Positions 46,020 through 57,939 of a stretch of DNA of 64,000 nucleotides are shown in pieces (the first letter of the stretch is position 1; the number at the start of each line of letters is the position of its first letter). The notes under the pieces were generated by a model that saw only the letters and a list, made by a program, of their open reading frames with translations, ran no database searches and had not been told where the DNA came from. The stretch is taken from assembly GCF_033115175.1 (NCBI RefSeq), contig NC_084845.1, forward strand, positions 2,358,501 through 2,422,500. Reading direction: 5' to 3'. The DNA is from Lepus europaeus (Eukaryota > Chordata > Mammalia > Lagomorpha > Leporidae). Made by a program: the position numbers and the translations under genes.

Positions 46020-46735
46020 GGTTATAGACTGAATTGGGCCTCCCCCAACATTTGTCGAAGTCTCAGTTCTAGTACTTTAACTATATTTAGAAATACAGTC
46101 TTTAATGGGTATAATTAAGTTAAAATGAGGCTGTTCATAGGAGATTCTAATCCAATGTAACTGGTGTCCTTGCAAGGGGGTAGAGACACAAGGGATGCAC
46201 AGGCAGAGAGGGAAGAGCAGGTGGAGAAGCAGGGAGAAGACAGCCATCACAAGTCAACAACAGGGTCCTCAGGAAATACCACAACTGCCAACATCTTGGC
46301 CTGAACCTTCACCCCCGGAACTTTGAGAAAATAAATTTTTGTTGCTTAAGATACTTGGTCTGTGGAGTCGGTGCTGTGGCTCAGTGGGTTAAAACCCCGC
46401 CTGCGGCACCAGCATACCATATGGGCACCAATTTGAGTCCCAGCTGCTCCTCTTTTGATCCAGCTCTCTGCTATGGCCTGGGAAACCAGTGGAGGATGGC
46501 CCAAGTCCTTGGGCCCCTGCATCTGTGTGGGAGACAGGGCAGAAACTCCTGGCTCCTGGCTTCGGATGGGCGCAGTTCTGGCTGTTGCGGTCATTTGGGG
46601 AGTGAACCAGTGGAATGGAAGACCTCTCTCTGGCTCTACCTCTCTCTACCTTTCAAATAAAATAATTCTAAAAATAAAAAAAAAATACTTGGTCTGTGGC
46701 ATTTTATTATGGCAACCCTAAAAAATCAATATACT
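46020..46735 (+). mobile_element. MaLR LTR fossil (MLT1 type) carrying a CSINE
   Basis: Starts near tagactgaattgggcctccc, has taaaatgaggctgttc and tgtaactggtgtccttgcaa, and ends with ttattatggcaaccctaa after the SINE. The order matches MLT1 LTRs. No internal viral sequence remains. It is old and is split by the CSINE at 46,366-46,684. Confidence 0.75.
46366..46684 (+). mobile_element. CSINE inside an MLT1 LTR, 15-bp TSD
   Basis: Full-length copy of the AAATAAA-tail type. The perfect TSD atacttggtctgtgg lies at 46,351-46,365 and 46,685-46,699, both within the LTR. This dates the SINE after the LTR. Confidence 0.95.
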
Positions 46736-47130
46736 CCATGCTAACCTTTTGAGAAACTTCCACAATGCTTTCCAAAGCAGCTGCACTATTTTAGATTCTC
46801 ACCAGCAATGTATGAGGATTCCAATTTCCCCACACTCTTGCCAGCACTTACTATCTTTTTTATCCTGGCCATCACAGTGGGTTTGAAGTATACCACTGTG
46901 GTTTTCATTTGCCTTTCTCCAATGACTTAATGATGTTAAACATTGCTTCAAGTTCTTAGGAATCATGTATATATTTCCTTTAGAGAAATGTCTATTCAAA
47001 TCTTTGTCAACTTAAAAATCTGTAGTATCTATATTTTTATCAATGAGTTGTAAGTGGTCTTTACATGCTCTAGATGCATGTCCTCATCAGATATCTGAAC
47101 TGATTTTTTTCTTTGAGAGGCACAAAAACA
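46736..47130 (-). mobile_element. Old L1 fragment, minus strand, distal ORF2
   Basis: The reverse complement encodes degenerate versions of the ORF2 C-terminal blocks (compare DMNRHFSKGNIYMIPKNLKQ and [16 protein letters not shown]). It lacks a 3' UTR. Diverged, and belongs to an older L1M-like lineage. Confidence 0.78.
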
Positions 47131-47190
47131 GTTCTAACGGGGAAGTTTAGCCTTTTCTACAAATACTAATGCAGCGATTGCACATCTATC

Positions 47191-48148
47191 TGTGGGGAGC
47201 CAGCCCCCACAACCTCTGCTGTCTGCCTGCCTGCCAAGTCCTGCCTGTAGACTGATGTGAAGTAAAACAACCAAACGTTCCCACCATTCCAATGTGCACA
47301 GAAAGGCTATCAAAAGGACAGTACATACCCTCAAGGACACTCTCTAAAACAGGGGGCTGCGGTATGTGATATGCCATGGAAGCCTCGATCTCTCTCTTCC
47401 TAACTGCCTCATTGACCGCTTGCTCCTACACTGTTCTTAGGGTGGACCGGTAGTCAACGACGGGTAAGCACTCGCAGGCTTCTCTGGCAACCTAAGATGG
47501 AGGACAGAACATGCTTCCTGTATCCTTGATGACGGGTAAGCAGAGTAAGCGCTGCGGGGCACCTAAGACACACAAGAGTCCACGCCTTCAGCGTTTAACC
47601 CGAGGGACTTGTGGGGGATGGGCCCTCCCCCGCGGCCCTCTGGACAGTGGAGACACCAGTAACCATAAACACCAGGCCATTCTTATACAAACAAGAAGGG
47701 GGAGATGTCAGGGCTAGTGGCCCTGGCCCGAAATGAGATGCAGCAGGCTGAGGCTGTCCCTTATCTAATCCTGTTTCCTGTGCTTATTGTTCTGAAGGCA
47801 CAAGACTCATTCCTGCAGGCAGGATGTGACTTCTGATAAAGGTTTATGATGTTCTTTGCTCTATCAGCAGAGCTTATACCCTGATCTTTGCTACCTTGTA
47901 AACTTGTTTTGTTCCTGTGCTATGCATGATTGCACACAATGAATGTTATCTGTATGGGGCCTGGGGTATATATCCTTGTCTTTCTGTGTGCTCAGGGCTG
48001 GAGGCTGAAGAGTTTCCCCAGGGAGACGGCCTCCAATCCCTCATCCCCGGGCCCCCTACTTTGGCCTGGAACGGGACGAGGCAATAAACAGTGTGATGAA
48101 TTGACTGAGTGCTGCTTCTCCGTGTGGTTTGTCGGGTGGCCTCCGACA
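47191..48148 (+). mobile_element. ERVK-like LTR fossil with 6-bp target duplication
   Basis: The element starts tgtggggagccagcccccac, reminiscent of IAP/ERVK LTR starts, and ends gggtggcctccgaca. The flanking tctatc at 47,185-47,190 and 48,149-48,154 is a 6-bp duplication, as expected of the betaretrovirus-like class. A purine tract (caagaagggggaga) directly before tgtcagggctag (47,707) looks like a polypurine tract followed by an LTR start. The 958-bp unit may therefore be a shrunken provirus remnant ending in a 442-bp LTR rather than one long LTR. A tataccctgatc/tatatatcc area and aataaacagtgtg resemble promoter and polyadenylation signals. It has no viral genes of note and is moderately young. 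Confidence 0.7.
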
Positions 48149-48154
48149 TCTATC

Positions 48155-48759
48155 CATAAAAAATGAGAGAACACTGACCTAAACATTAAATATATCATAC
48201 AAAAGTTAACTCAAAATGGATTGTGGGCTTAGGTTTGTTTCAGTACTAGCCCGTGAAAAATCAAACAAGGCTTTCTTATTATAATTGATGGTGAAATAAA
48301 TGGTGCCTCTTCTGCCCGAAGATTCCATGATTTATCTCTACGACTCAAGATTCTGCACTTAGGAAATTCTATTAAACTTGGATATGGTAGGCAGACATCT
48401 ACCGGTGATTACTCATTTAAGGACAAATGTTTTACTGCAAATCAAAATACACTTTGATTCACCTTGTGACTACCAACCCTCATAGAGGGTTCTACAAACA
48501 GAAGAAATTTACGAGAAAACAGAAAGTATTACCACCTGGCTTCTTCAGGTTACAGATACCCAATCTCTTCATATGTCTGTGAAATACGGGGGAAAAAAAC
48601 CTAGAACTTTGATGTCTTACCTCGCATAGGGTTTTAGCTTGAAAAAGAAACAGGAAAAAAAGAGACCAAAAAAAGAGACAAACACGCAAAAGGAAGAAGC
48701 AATTATTTCAACACTCACACAAAACCAAGTACAATGTAAACTCCGTACACGGAGGACTA
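48155..48759. other. Upstream flank of the ZNF583 CpG island
   Basis: Unique AT-rich sequence without recognised repeats. GC content rises sharply at about 48,765. Confidence 0.45.
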
Positions 48760-49480
48760 TTTCCCAGTATTGACGGCCGTAACCGTCTCCGGGCCCTCAC
48801 GGCTCCCCCCCCCACGGCGGGATGCGCGTCTACCCAGCGTGGGCTCCGTCACGCCGGAGAGTTCTGTCAGCGCCCCGGCGGCGACAGCGAGCACACCCGG
48901 CGCCGGACCCCAGCCGCGGGCTCGCCGCCGCGCCCCTGCGCATGCGCCACCGCTGCCCGACCACCAGGCCCAGCGGATCCCGGGGGTCGGAGCGGCGTCC
49001 CGTGGGCGGCAGAGGTGGCGACGCGCGGGTCGGACGACCCGAGAGCTCGGGCTCAGGTCTGAAGACGACTCGCAGGCGAGACGCGGGACCCAGCGGCGGT
49101 CCCGGCGCCCCGTGGCTAGCAGTCCCAGAATGCTCTGCGCCGCGCCGGCCCGGACCTTGGACTCCATTTCCCGGCGGCCCCTGCGGCTGCCTGCCCGAGC
49201 GCCCAGGCACCTTTGTGAGCGCGGCCGGCGGCTGGAGATCGAGCCCCGGCCCCGGCCCTCTTCTCCGCGCACTTTGCGGACCCGGAGGGAGGAGTCGGTG
49301 AGGAGGGCGGGGGCGGGCGGGCACCTGGGCAGCCCCACCCCCACCCCCGGGACGGGGCTGGCGCCGGAAACGGGCACCGGGGGCGGCCGAGCCGCCGTGT
49401 GGGAGAATGTGTGTGACCTTGTGGGACAGCGTGTGTGGCCGTGCGGGGCCTCGTGCAGCGCCGTGAGACCGTGTGGCAGC
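48760..49480 (+). promoter_or_regulatory. CpG-island promoter of ZNF583
   Basis: Dense CpG with an NRF1 palindrome gcgcatgcgc (48,938-48,947). It also has a ZNF143-like cccagaatgc (about 49,125) and a near-match to ACTAYRNNNCCCR (actccatttcccg, about 49,163). The position is right for ZNF583, whose start-codon exon lies 0.9 kb downstream. A candidate exon 1 donor, gtcg|gtgagg, lies at about 49,298. Long ORFs across this island on both strands are a by-product of GC richness. Confidence 0.8.
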
Positions 49481-49620
49481 GTGGGACGGTGTGGGAGGAA
49501 CCTGTGAGGGTGCAGGGTCGTCCTACCGTGTGTCCCGGGGCCTGTGACCGTGTCTGCGAGGCGGCGGGTGAAGCCATGTCGTCGTGTGTGGGCAGTGTGA
49601 GGGGTGTGTGGCTGAGACTG
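49385..49620 (+). repeat. Degenerate GTG-rich, strongly G-skewed tract
   Basis: Irregular repeats of gtgtg, ccgtgtgg and gaccgtgt occupy about 235 bp just downstream of the CpG island on the sense strand of ZNF583. The plus strand is G- and T-rich. It looks like an eroded minisatellite in intron 1. Confidence 0.7.
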
Positions 49621-50322
49621 GGCGTCCGGATCCCCAGACCCGGGATGCTTCTGCGACTCCCTTTTCAAGGCAGTGTGGTCCGGTGGAAGAGAACTCGGGA
49701 CTCAGAAGTTGGGATGGCTGTTCGCACGGGCAGCCGCTCCCGCCCCTTTCCTCTCCCTGAGAAGTCCAGGTGGATTTCCAGTTAGAGTTGCACAAGCCAG
49801 GAACAGATCCGGCCTGTCCTACTCCTGGACATGGGCCCCTCTGGTTCTCCAAGGCATTCGCTCTGTGGCTTTTTCTCCTGTCCTTGCAAAAAGGGTAGGG
49901 ACAAACGCCCTGTCAACATCACCGCCTGGTGAAGACTAACAAGCCAGACTTGGTTTCCACTTTGGTTAATTATATATTACCATGACACCTCAGGTAATTT
50001 CACCAACAGTCTTCCTGTGTGAAAGTTTGCAAAACCCTTAGTTGATAATGCCATTCCGTAATTACGTTACTGTTTATAAATAGACAACCTATGCACAGAA
50101 AATGTATATTCTTGAGATCTAAAGCATTAGGAAACATAAACTTTATATATTAATTACTTCTTCAGTGACACATAGATCTGCTTCTGCGGTGGGGAGAGAA
50201 ACGGAAGGAGAAGGAAAGGAGCTACAGGAGGCTCGTGATGCTGGGAGCTGCAGGAAAGGCCTGGTGTTTTATGGTTTGTTCCCTTTCCCAGCTGTTTCTC
50301 AGGATTCTTCCCTTCTCCACAG
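49621..50322 (+). other. ZNF583 intron 1
   Basis: Non-coding. No transposon is recognised. It ends with the pyrimidine-rich acceptor cccttctccacag. Confidence 0.5.
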
Positions 50323-50386
50323 AGGAGCCTGAAGAAGGAGGACCGAAGAACTGTCATAAATTCTTAGTCTTAAAGCCATGTCCAAG
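50323..50386 (+). CDS. ZNF583: ZNF583, start-codon exon (M-S-K)
   Basis: The acceptor is cttctccacag|aggagc and the donor tccaag|gtaagg. The coding part is ATG TCC AAG at 50,378-50,386, preceded by 5' UTR. Joined in phase 0 to the KRAB-A exon 4.2 kb downstream it reads [15 protein letters not shown], which I recognise as the ZNF583 N terminus. The gene layout mirrors ZNF582: CpG-island exon 1, tiny start exon, KRAB-A, KRAB-B. Confidence 0.85.
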
Positions 50387-50799
50387 GTAAGGACGCATTT
50401 CTTTTCTCCGAGTTGCCCTTTCACTTTTCAGGTTATGTGAACATTTTGCTTTTCTTTCCAAATTCCCCAGCCTAACAAAGTCCATTTATTGAGTAAACTG
50501 CTCTTCACGTCTTCCATTCCACTAAAAGGAAGTGCTAAAAAGTCCAGTGATCTTTTTTCTCCCAGCCAGCATTTTATCTTCATTCAAGAAATAGTTCAAC
50601 ACTTTGTGTGAGTTCAGTGTTTTGTCAGGCAGGTACATACTCCTGTGTGAAACAAAAGGCTTCACTGTGAGGACTTTATTCATTGTGGGTGAGGGGTGTA
50701 TTCAGTTGTGACTGCTAGCAGAGGGCTTTTCCAGAGATCTGGATTTGAAAGGAAGGCAAGAAAGCGATGTGGGTAGTGTTTTTTTGTTTGTTTGTTTGT
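50387..50799 (+). other. ZNF583 intron 2, unique part
   Basis: No repeat is recognised until the T-rich GTTT run and CSINE at 50,800. Confidence 0.45.
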
Positions 50800-51108
50800 T
50801 AAGATTTATCTATTTTGCAAGTCAGAGTTAGAGAGAGAGGGAGATATATATGGAGAGAGATCTTCCATCCACTGATTGACTCCTCAAATGACTGCAACAG
50901 CCAGTGCTGGGCCAGGCCAAAGCCAGGAGCTTCTTCTGGGTCTTCCATGTGGATGGTAGGGACCCAAGTACTTGAGCCATCATCCGCTGCTTTCCCAGGT
51001 GCATTGGCAGGGAGCTGGATCAGAAGTGGGGCAGCCAGGACACAAACTGGCTCCCATATGGGATGCGGGCATTGCAGGCTTTACCAGCTATGCTACAGTG
51101 CCAGCCCC
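50800..51108 (-). mobile_element. CSINE, minus strand, in ZNF583 intron
   Basis: Left end taagatttatctattttgca next to a (GTTT)n run. Right end atgctacagtgccagccccc. It is the older variant with caggtgcattggcagggagc in the body. Confidence 0.9.
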
Positions 51109-51573
51109 CTTATTGCACAGTCTTCATCATATCATAGGCAGAGTCTCGTGCTCAGTATGATTTTGAGGAACGGGATGTGTTGAGTCTTGAGTATTAAAGT
51201 GTGAATCAGCTAGGAGAGATGTTTTCTACATGCTCTGAGCTTTGATGAGTAAATTTCCAGGGGAGTAGTGATGTACCATTTAAGGGACATTCTGAGCAGC
51301 AGGCTACAGCTCTGATATTCTATGTCATCCAATTAAGATTAGTAGGATTAATATCAGAAAATAGAAGAACTTTTTTGAAAAATATACAGTCCCATGTTTT
51401 TAAAAAGCTACATAAATCCATAACAAAACATCAAAAATACATGGAATAGGAACCAGAAGAAATGAACCAAAAGAGCATATAATGTCCAGAAATAAATACA
51501 AGTATAAGAAAGGAAAATATTTATTCACTCACTGCATATGGTTATTAAAGACTGTGTACTAAGTACTGTGGTA
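51109..51573 (+). other. ZNF583 intron 2, unique part
   Basis: AT-rich with no recognised feature. Confidence 0.4.
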
Positions 51574-51875
51574 GGGGCCAGCACTGTGGCCTAGTGGGTT
51601 AAGCTGTTCCTGTGATGCAGGCAGGCCACATGGACACCAGTTTGTGTCCTGGTTGCTCCACTTCCAGGCCAGCTTCCTGCTAATGGCCTAGGAAAAGCAG
51701 CAGCAGGTGGCCAAGTGTTTGGGCCCCTGCCACCCACATGGGTTACTTGGATGAAGATCTTGGGCTCCTGGATTTGGTCTGGCCCACCGTTGGCCATTGG
51801 GGCCATCTGGGGAGTGAACCAGTTATCTCTCTCTCTCTCCCTCTCTCTCTGTAAATAAAAAAAAATTTTTTTAAA
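51574..51875 (+). mobile_element. Older CSINE, plus strand
   Basis: Head ggggccagcactgtggccta, body cttcctgctaatggcctagg, a (CT)n run and a short AT-rich tail. It directly precedes a younger copy. Confidence 0.9.
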
Positions 51876-51890
51876 TACTATGGTAAATAG

Positions 51891-52238
51891 GCTGGCGCCG
51901 CAGCTCACTAGGCTAATCCTCCGCCTGCGGTGATGGTACTCCGGGTTCTGGTCCCGGTTGGGGCACCGGTCCTGTCCCGGTTGCTCCTCTTCCAGTCCAG
52001 CTCTCTGCTGTGGCCTGGGAAGGTAGTGGAGGATGGCCCAAGTGCTTGGGCCCCTGCACCCGCATGGAAGACAGGGAGGAAGCACCTGGCTCCTGGCTTC
52101 GGATTGGCGCAACGCGCTGGCTGTAGCAGCCATTTGAGGGGTAAACCAATGAAAGGAAGATCTTTCTCTCTGTCTCTCTCTCTCTCTCTCACTGTCTAAC
52201 TCTGCCTGTCCAAAAAAAAAAAAAAAGAAGAAGAACAG
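51891..52238 (+). mobile_element. Young-type CSINE inserted beside an older one, 15-bp TSD
   Basis: Head gctggcgccgcagctcacta with the gttggggcaccggtcctgtc insert and an A-tail followed by gaagaagaa. The TSD tactatggtaaatag lies at 51,876-51,890 and 52,239-52,253. Confidence 0.95.
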
Positions 52239-52449
52239 TACTATGGTAAATAGACAGTTGTTGTCTTCATAGAATTTAATATCTACTAACTTGCTTATTA
52301 TATGATAACGTACTGATACTATTTTAAATCAGTGGGGAAGGAATGGGTTATTCATTTAGAGAAAAACAGCTTTTCTCACACCTATAAACGCCTAGTTAAA
52401 ATATACAGAATGATTGTAAAGAAGAAAGTCAGATGCAGAAATCAGCTAG

Positions 52450-52781
52450 GGGGCCGGCGCCATGGCTCACTTGGTTAATCCTCCGCTTGCAGCACCAGCA
52501 TCCCATATGGGCGCCGGATTCTGTCCCGGTTGCCCCTCTTCCAGTCCAGCTCTCTGCTGTGGCCCAGGAAGGCAGTGGAAGATGGCCCAGGTGCTTGGGC
52601 CCCTGCACCTGCATGGGAGACCAGGAGGAAGCACCTGACTCCTGGCTTTGGATTGGCGCAGCGCGCCGGCCTTAGCAGCCATTTGGGGGTGAACCAACGG
52701 AAGGAAGATCTTTCTCTCTGTCTCTCTCACTGTCTAACTCTGCCTGTCAAATAAAAAAGAAAGAAAGAAAGAAAGAAAGAA
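52450..52781 (+). mobile_element. Young-type CSINE with (GAAA)n tail, 13-bp TSD
   Basis: Head ggggccggcgccatggctca. It lacks part of the tctagtcccggtcggggc segment but keeps gcgccggattctgtcccggt. The tail grew into a GAAA microsatellite. The TSD agaaatcagctag lies at 52,437-52,449 and 52,782-52,794. Confidence 0.94.
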
Positions 52782-52797
52782 AGAAATCAGCTAGAAC

Positions 52798-53000
52798 AAC
52801 ACTGTCCAATAGAATTTCCTACGATGATTGATGATAGAAATGTTTTATATTTGCACTGTCCAATCCAGTAGCCATTAGCCACATGTGGCTTTGAACACTT
52901 GTGTATGCTAGCCTGACTGAGGAACTGAATTTTCCATGTAGATTAATTTAGATTTAAATAGTTTTGTGTGACTAGTAGCTACTGTATCTGCACAGATTTA
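52798..53000 (+). mobile_element. hAT-type DNA transposon remnant (MER5/MER58-like)
   Basis: Starts aacactgtccaatagaattt and contains gccattagccacatgtggct and gactagtagctactgtatct. The far end mirrors the start imperfectly. Ancient and non-coding. The exact subfamily is uncertain. Confidence 0.6.
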
Positions 53001-53019
53001 GGCTCATAAAATGAAAAGG

Positions 53020-53145
53020 CCAGGAGGAAGATTATGGATGATCTTATCCGAGTTACTCATTTTACAGATGAGGAAAAAGAGGTAAAGGAAGGAAAGGGAT
53101 ATGTCTGTGTTACTAGTTAGTGACTGAGTCAGATTTAAGAAGTTG
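53020..53145 (+). mobile_element. MIR SINE fragment
   Basis: Contains the MIR core, cattttacagatgaggaaaa followed by a gaggtaaaggaagg segment and ttactagttagtgactgagt. Typical of old mammalian MIRs. Only about 125 bp is recognisable. Confidence 0.7.
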
Positions 53146-53577
53146 TAAAATACTTTGAGGGTTAGTAGCATAGATGATGGTTAGAGATTTGAAGAGAGTA
53201 GTAGAAAATAATGAAGGACATTGGAGAAACTCTGCTGGGGGCCATCATTTCACTTCCCAGGAACTTCATCAGCTTTCTGTCTTACTGGGAATGAAATGCT
53301 GTATCCTTCCTGTAGCCTATAAAATCCTATGGAAGTGTTGGAGTTTCTGTCCAATTGATAATCGGCAGTGCCCTTTCCTGTTTGACACAGGTTTTGTCTT
53401 TTCAGACCCAACTCATGTTTCCATCCTTTCTCAAAGGCCTTTCTCAGATTGTTCTGCTTTCAGAAGTGTTTTAGAGATGTTTCAGTAGTTCAGCTTTTCA
53501 AACAGCTAATGCATGCAACTATTTCTTGGAACTATACTCTTCTGCCCCTGATGGATAGTTGCCACTTTTAGAAACAT
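53146..53577 (+). other. ZNF583 intron 2, unique part
   Basis: No repeat is recognised. The ORF at 53,174-53,488 has no family features and no splice context that fits the gene. Confidence 0.4.
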
Positions 53578-53836
53578 TTATTTATTTTATTTATTTGAAA
53601 GGTAGTCAGATAGAGATCTCCCATCATGGGAGATGGGCCAAACTGAAATGAGGAACCATGAACCAAAATTGGGTCTTTCACATGGGTGGCAGGGATTCAA
53701 CCACTTGTGCCATAACCTGCTGCCTCCTACCATGTGCATGAGCAGGAAACTAGAATCAGGAGTGGAGCCAGGCACTCTGATATAGGATGCAGCATCCCAA
53801 GTAGTATCTTAACTACTATGCCAACTACCTGCCCCA
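53578..53836 (-). mobile_element. Old CSINE, minus strand
   Basis: Left end tatttattttatttatttga, right end ctatgccaactacctgcccc. It is missing part of the body and is diverged. Confidence 0.82.
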
Positions 53837-55031
<1,195 letters not shown>

Positions 55032-55121
55032 GAGTCTCTGCTAAGCCAGATGTGATCTCATTATTGGAGCAAGGAAAAGAACCCTGGATGGTGAAGGAGG
55101 GAACAAGAGGCACATGCCCTG
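55032..55121 (+). CDS. ZNF583: ZNF583, KRAB-B exon
   Basis: The acceptor is tctacacag|gagtct and the donor tgccctg|gtgagt. It reads [20 protein letters not shown] then KEGTRGTCP. At 90 nt it is two codons shorter than the usual 96; the residues I recall from human include SVSKPD and VKKEGT, so each of these points is one residue shorter here. Phase is preserved at both ends. The finger exon should be spliced in downstream, but none occurs before 64,000. Confidence 0.92.
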
Positions 55122-55664
55122 GTGAGTGAAAGTGAACTAGTGAAGTGGAAGCCATTTCCTGGAAAAAGCTCAGGTATTCTGAAAAGTTCCAGCTTATAAT
55201 TGTTTCTTCCTGAAAGATTTTATTAAAAGCTCAAGGCCTGGGAAGAAACATTGAGGTAATTTTAGCATGAGCTCCCCTAATTTATTCTCTGTGTATTTTA
55301 TTTCCTAAGTTACTGTCGTCTCTGATGACCCATTTTTTCATTCTCTGGGTCCTGTGTTACTCATTCCTTTTAGATTCAAAGATTAAGGCATTTACTTATT
55401 CACATATTCTTTTGCCAAGATTATTCAGAGATTTCTAAACCATCAAGATAAAAAAGGTGTTTCTAGTTTTATTTTCAGGACTGGGTAACTGGAAGGTGAT
55501 AGCACTTAATAGAAATAATCAGAATAAAATGATAGGAGGAAAGATGATGAATTTACTAGGAAACATGAGAGATTTATTTTTATGAGATGGGGAGATTCCC
55601 AAGGGAAGAAATGCAATATGCTATTGGGTTGCAAAACAGAGGCTCAGAAAAAAAAGTGTGATTT
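55122..55664 (+). other. ZNF583 intron after KRAB-B, unique part
   Basis: AT-rich with no recognised feature. Confidence 0.4.
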
Positions 55665-55681
55665 AAAGATATTGATGTGAG

Positions 55682-56030
55682 GCCGGCACTGCAGCTCAAT
55701 AGGCTAATCCTCCGCCTATGGCGCTGGCACACCGGGTTCTAGTCCCGGTCGGGGCGCCGGATTCTGTCCTGGTTGCCCCTCTTCCAGGCCAGCTCTCTGC
55801 TATGGCCCAGGAGTGCAGTGGAGGATGATCCAAGTCCTTGGGCCCTACACCCGCATGGGAGACCAGGAGAAGCACCTGGCTCCTGGCTTCGGATCAGCGT
55901 GATGCGCCGGCTGTGGCGGCCATTGGAGGGTGAACCAACGGCAAAAGGAAAACCTTTCTCTCTGTCTCTCTCTCACTGTCCACTCTGCCTGTCAAAAATA
56001 AATAAATAAAATAAAATAAAATAAATAAAT
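55682..56030 (+). mobile_element. Young-type CSINE with (AAAT)n tail
   Basis: Head gccggcactgcagctcaata, insert gtcggggcgccggattctgt, tail of AAAT/AAAAT units. The flanks aaagatattgatgtgag (55,665-55,681) and aaagatatcagtgtgag (56,031-56,047) form a TSD with three mismatches. Confidence 0.94.
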
Positions 56031-56159
56031 AAAGATATCAGTGTGAGTGAGCGATCACCCGTCTTAAGAGTTTGCGAGACAAAGCCTGATGCTTAGGCGT
56101 TTATGGGGAAATGGGTCTTTGAAAACTTTCTCAGTGTTCTCTAGAGTTTATGGCTTTGG

Positions 56160-56700
56160 TTAAATGCTATATTTTTCTAGGTAATTATCCTATTCATTTG
56201 GTTATCATATTTCCATGAACTTGGGCAAAGTAACCTATAATTTTTATTTCTTTTATATCTATAATGGTTTCCAATTTTAATTTATTTTATATAATCTATT
56301 TTAGAAGAATATATTTATTGGGTTTGCCTGTCATAAATCATTTTTTATTTTTTAAGACTCAGCTTACAGATTTATCTATTAGTGCTTCCATTCTTTCTTT
56401 TCCAATTCACTATTTTGGCTTTTCTCTTAACTAATTCTTCAAATTTTATTTTGCTCTCCATGTTGCTAAAATGAAACCTTAATCTATTCTTTTCATCCTC
56501 TCTTAAGTAATGAAATTACTAAGTATTACTAATTTTCCTCTGAGTTTATCTTCAGCTGTCTTAGAAAAATTCTGATACTACATATCATATATGTAAATTT
56601 ACATTGTATCTAAGAGTTGTCTAGAATAGAGTTTTCTGGTTTTATTGTATTTTGATCAGATTATCTTACTATATTTGAACAGATAGGATTATTAAAGAAT
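56160..56700 (-). mobile_element. Possible old L1 fragment, minus strand
   Basis: T-rich plus-strand text with ttctggttttattgtatttt and similar segments resembling reversed L1 ORF2 linker sequence. Very diverged, so only a tentative call. Confidence 0.4.
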
Positions 56701-57544
56701 TATTTATACGCAGTAAACTATATCCATATTAATTATACAATTTGATGAGTTATGACATTTGCATACACCCCTGAAATCATTACAGACAAGATACAGCATT
56801 TCCATCATAACATAACATTGCTTGTCTCTTTGCAGTCCATCTTCTTTTCCACACCTAGTTCCAAACACTAATCTGAATCTTGTTATTTTAGATTAGTTTG
56901 CATTAAAACTAAGGGGAAGCACGTAGTATCTATTCTGCTATATTTGGCTTATTCCACTCAGCATAATTACTTTGAAATTCATCTGTATTGTGGCATGTAT
57001 GCAAGTTGAGCTGTATTATGCTAAATAGTATCCATTCACAACAAAATGTTTTATACATCCACTAACCTGGGGACATTTAGGTTGTTTCCAGTTTTTGGCT
57101 ATTATAAAGCAAACTGCTATGAAGTATGCAGAGGACGTTGTGTGAACCTTCGTATTCATTTATTTTGAGTGAATAACCAAGAGTGGAAGAACTAGTCATA
57201 TTAAGCATATGTTTACTATTTTAAGAAACTGTCAGATAGTCTTCCAGAGGGATTGTAACATATATTCATTCCCTCTAGCAGTATATGAGAATTCCAGTTG
57301 TTTCCAAATCTTCATCAGATCTTAGTAATTTTCAGTAGTGTTTCTAATTTTAGTCATTCTAGTGGCATATTGTGGTTCTAATATGCGTCTCTGTGATGAC
57401 TAATAATGTTGAACATCTTTTTTTTTAAGCATATTGGTCATGCATATATCTTCCATAAAGTGTTCGTATCTTTTGTCCCAGTTTTATTGGGTTGATAGCC
57501 TTCTAATTATTGAGTTGCAAGAGCTGTGTATATAGTTGTACTAA

Positions 57545-57812
57545 AATTTTTCTTTATTTATTTGAAAGATCTCCCATGTATTGGTGCACTTCCTAAATGC
57601 CAACCACAGACAGGGCTGGCCCAGCCCCAAACAGCAGGGACCTCAATCTGGGTCTCCTACGTAGGTGGCAGGGACCCAGCTACTTAAATCATCACCTGCC
57701 ACCTTTTAGGGTGCATGTCTGCAGTAAGCTGGAATTGAGAGCAGAGTGGGGACTTGAACCAGGAATCTCAAGCAGTGTCTTAACAACTACACCAAATGCC
57801 CTGCCCTCCCCG
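57545..57812 (-). mobile_element. Old CSINE in ancient L1, minus strand
   Basis: Left end tctttatttatttgaaagat, right end caactacaccaaatgccctg. Missing the GA-rich segment, so somewhat short. Confidence 0.82.
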
Positions 57813-57939
57813 ACCTGTAGATAGTCTTAAAAATAAGTCCTCTGTTATTTATATAATGGGATATATGCATGCCAATTGTGACTTGCCTTTTCGTTTTTAT
57901 GCTGCTCTCTTTTGTAGTGCCAAAGTTTTCCATTTTTAA

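Noticed and set aside
49385-49620. CRISPR-like or satellite array
   Set aside because: Units are irregular, with no constant repeat and spacer, and the genome is mammalian. Treated as degenerate GTG-rich sequence.
48757-49668. Long ORFs on both strands across the ZNF583 CpG island (245 aa plus, 303 aa minus)
   Set aside because: Low stop-codon density in GC-rich DNA explains them. Composition is Arg/Pro/Gly-rich, overlapping frames are equally open, and no domain is visible.
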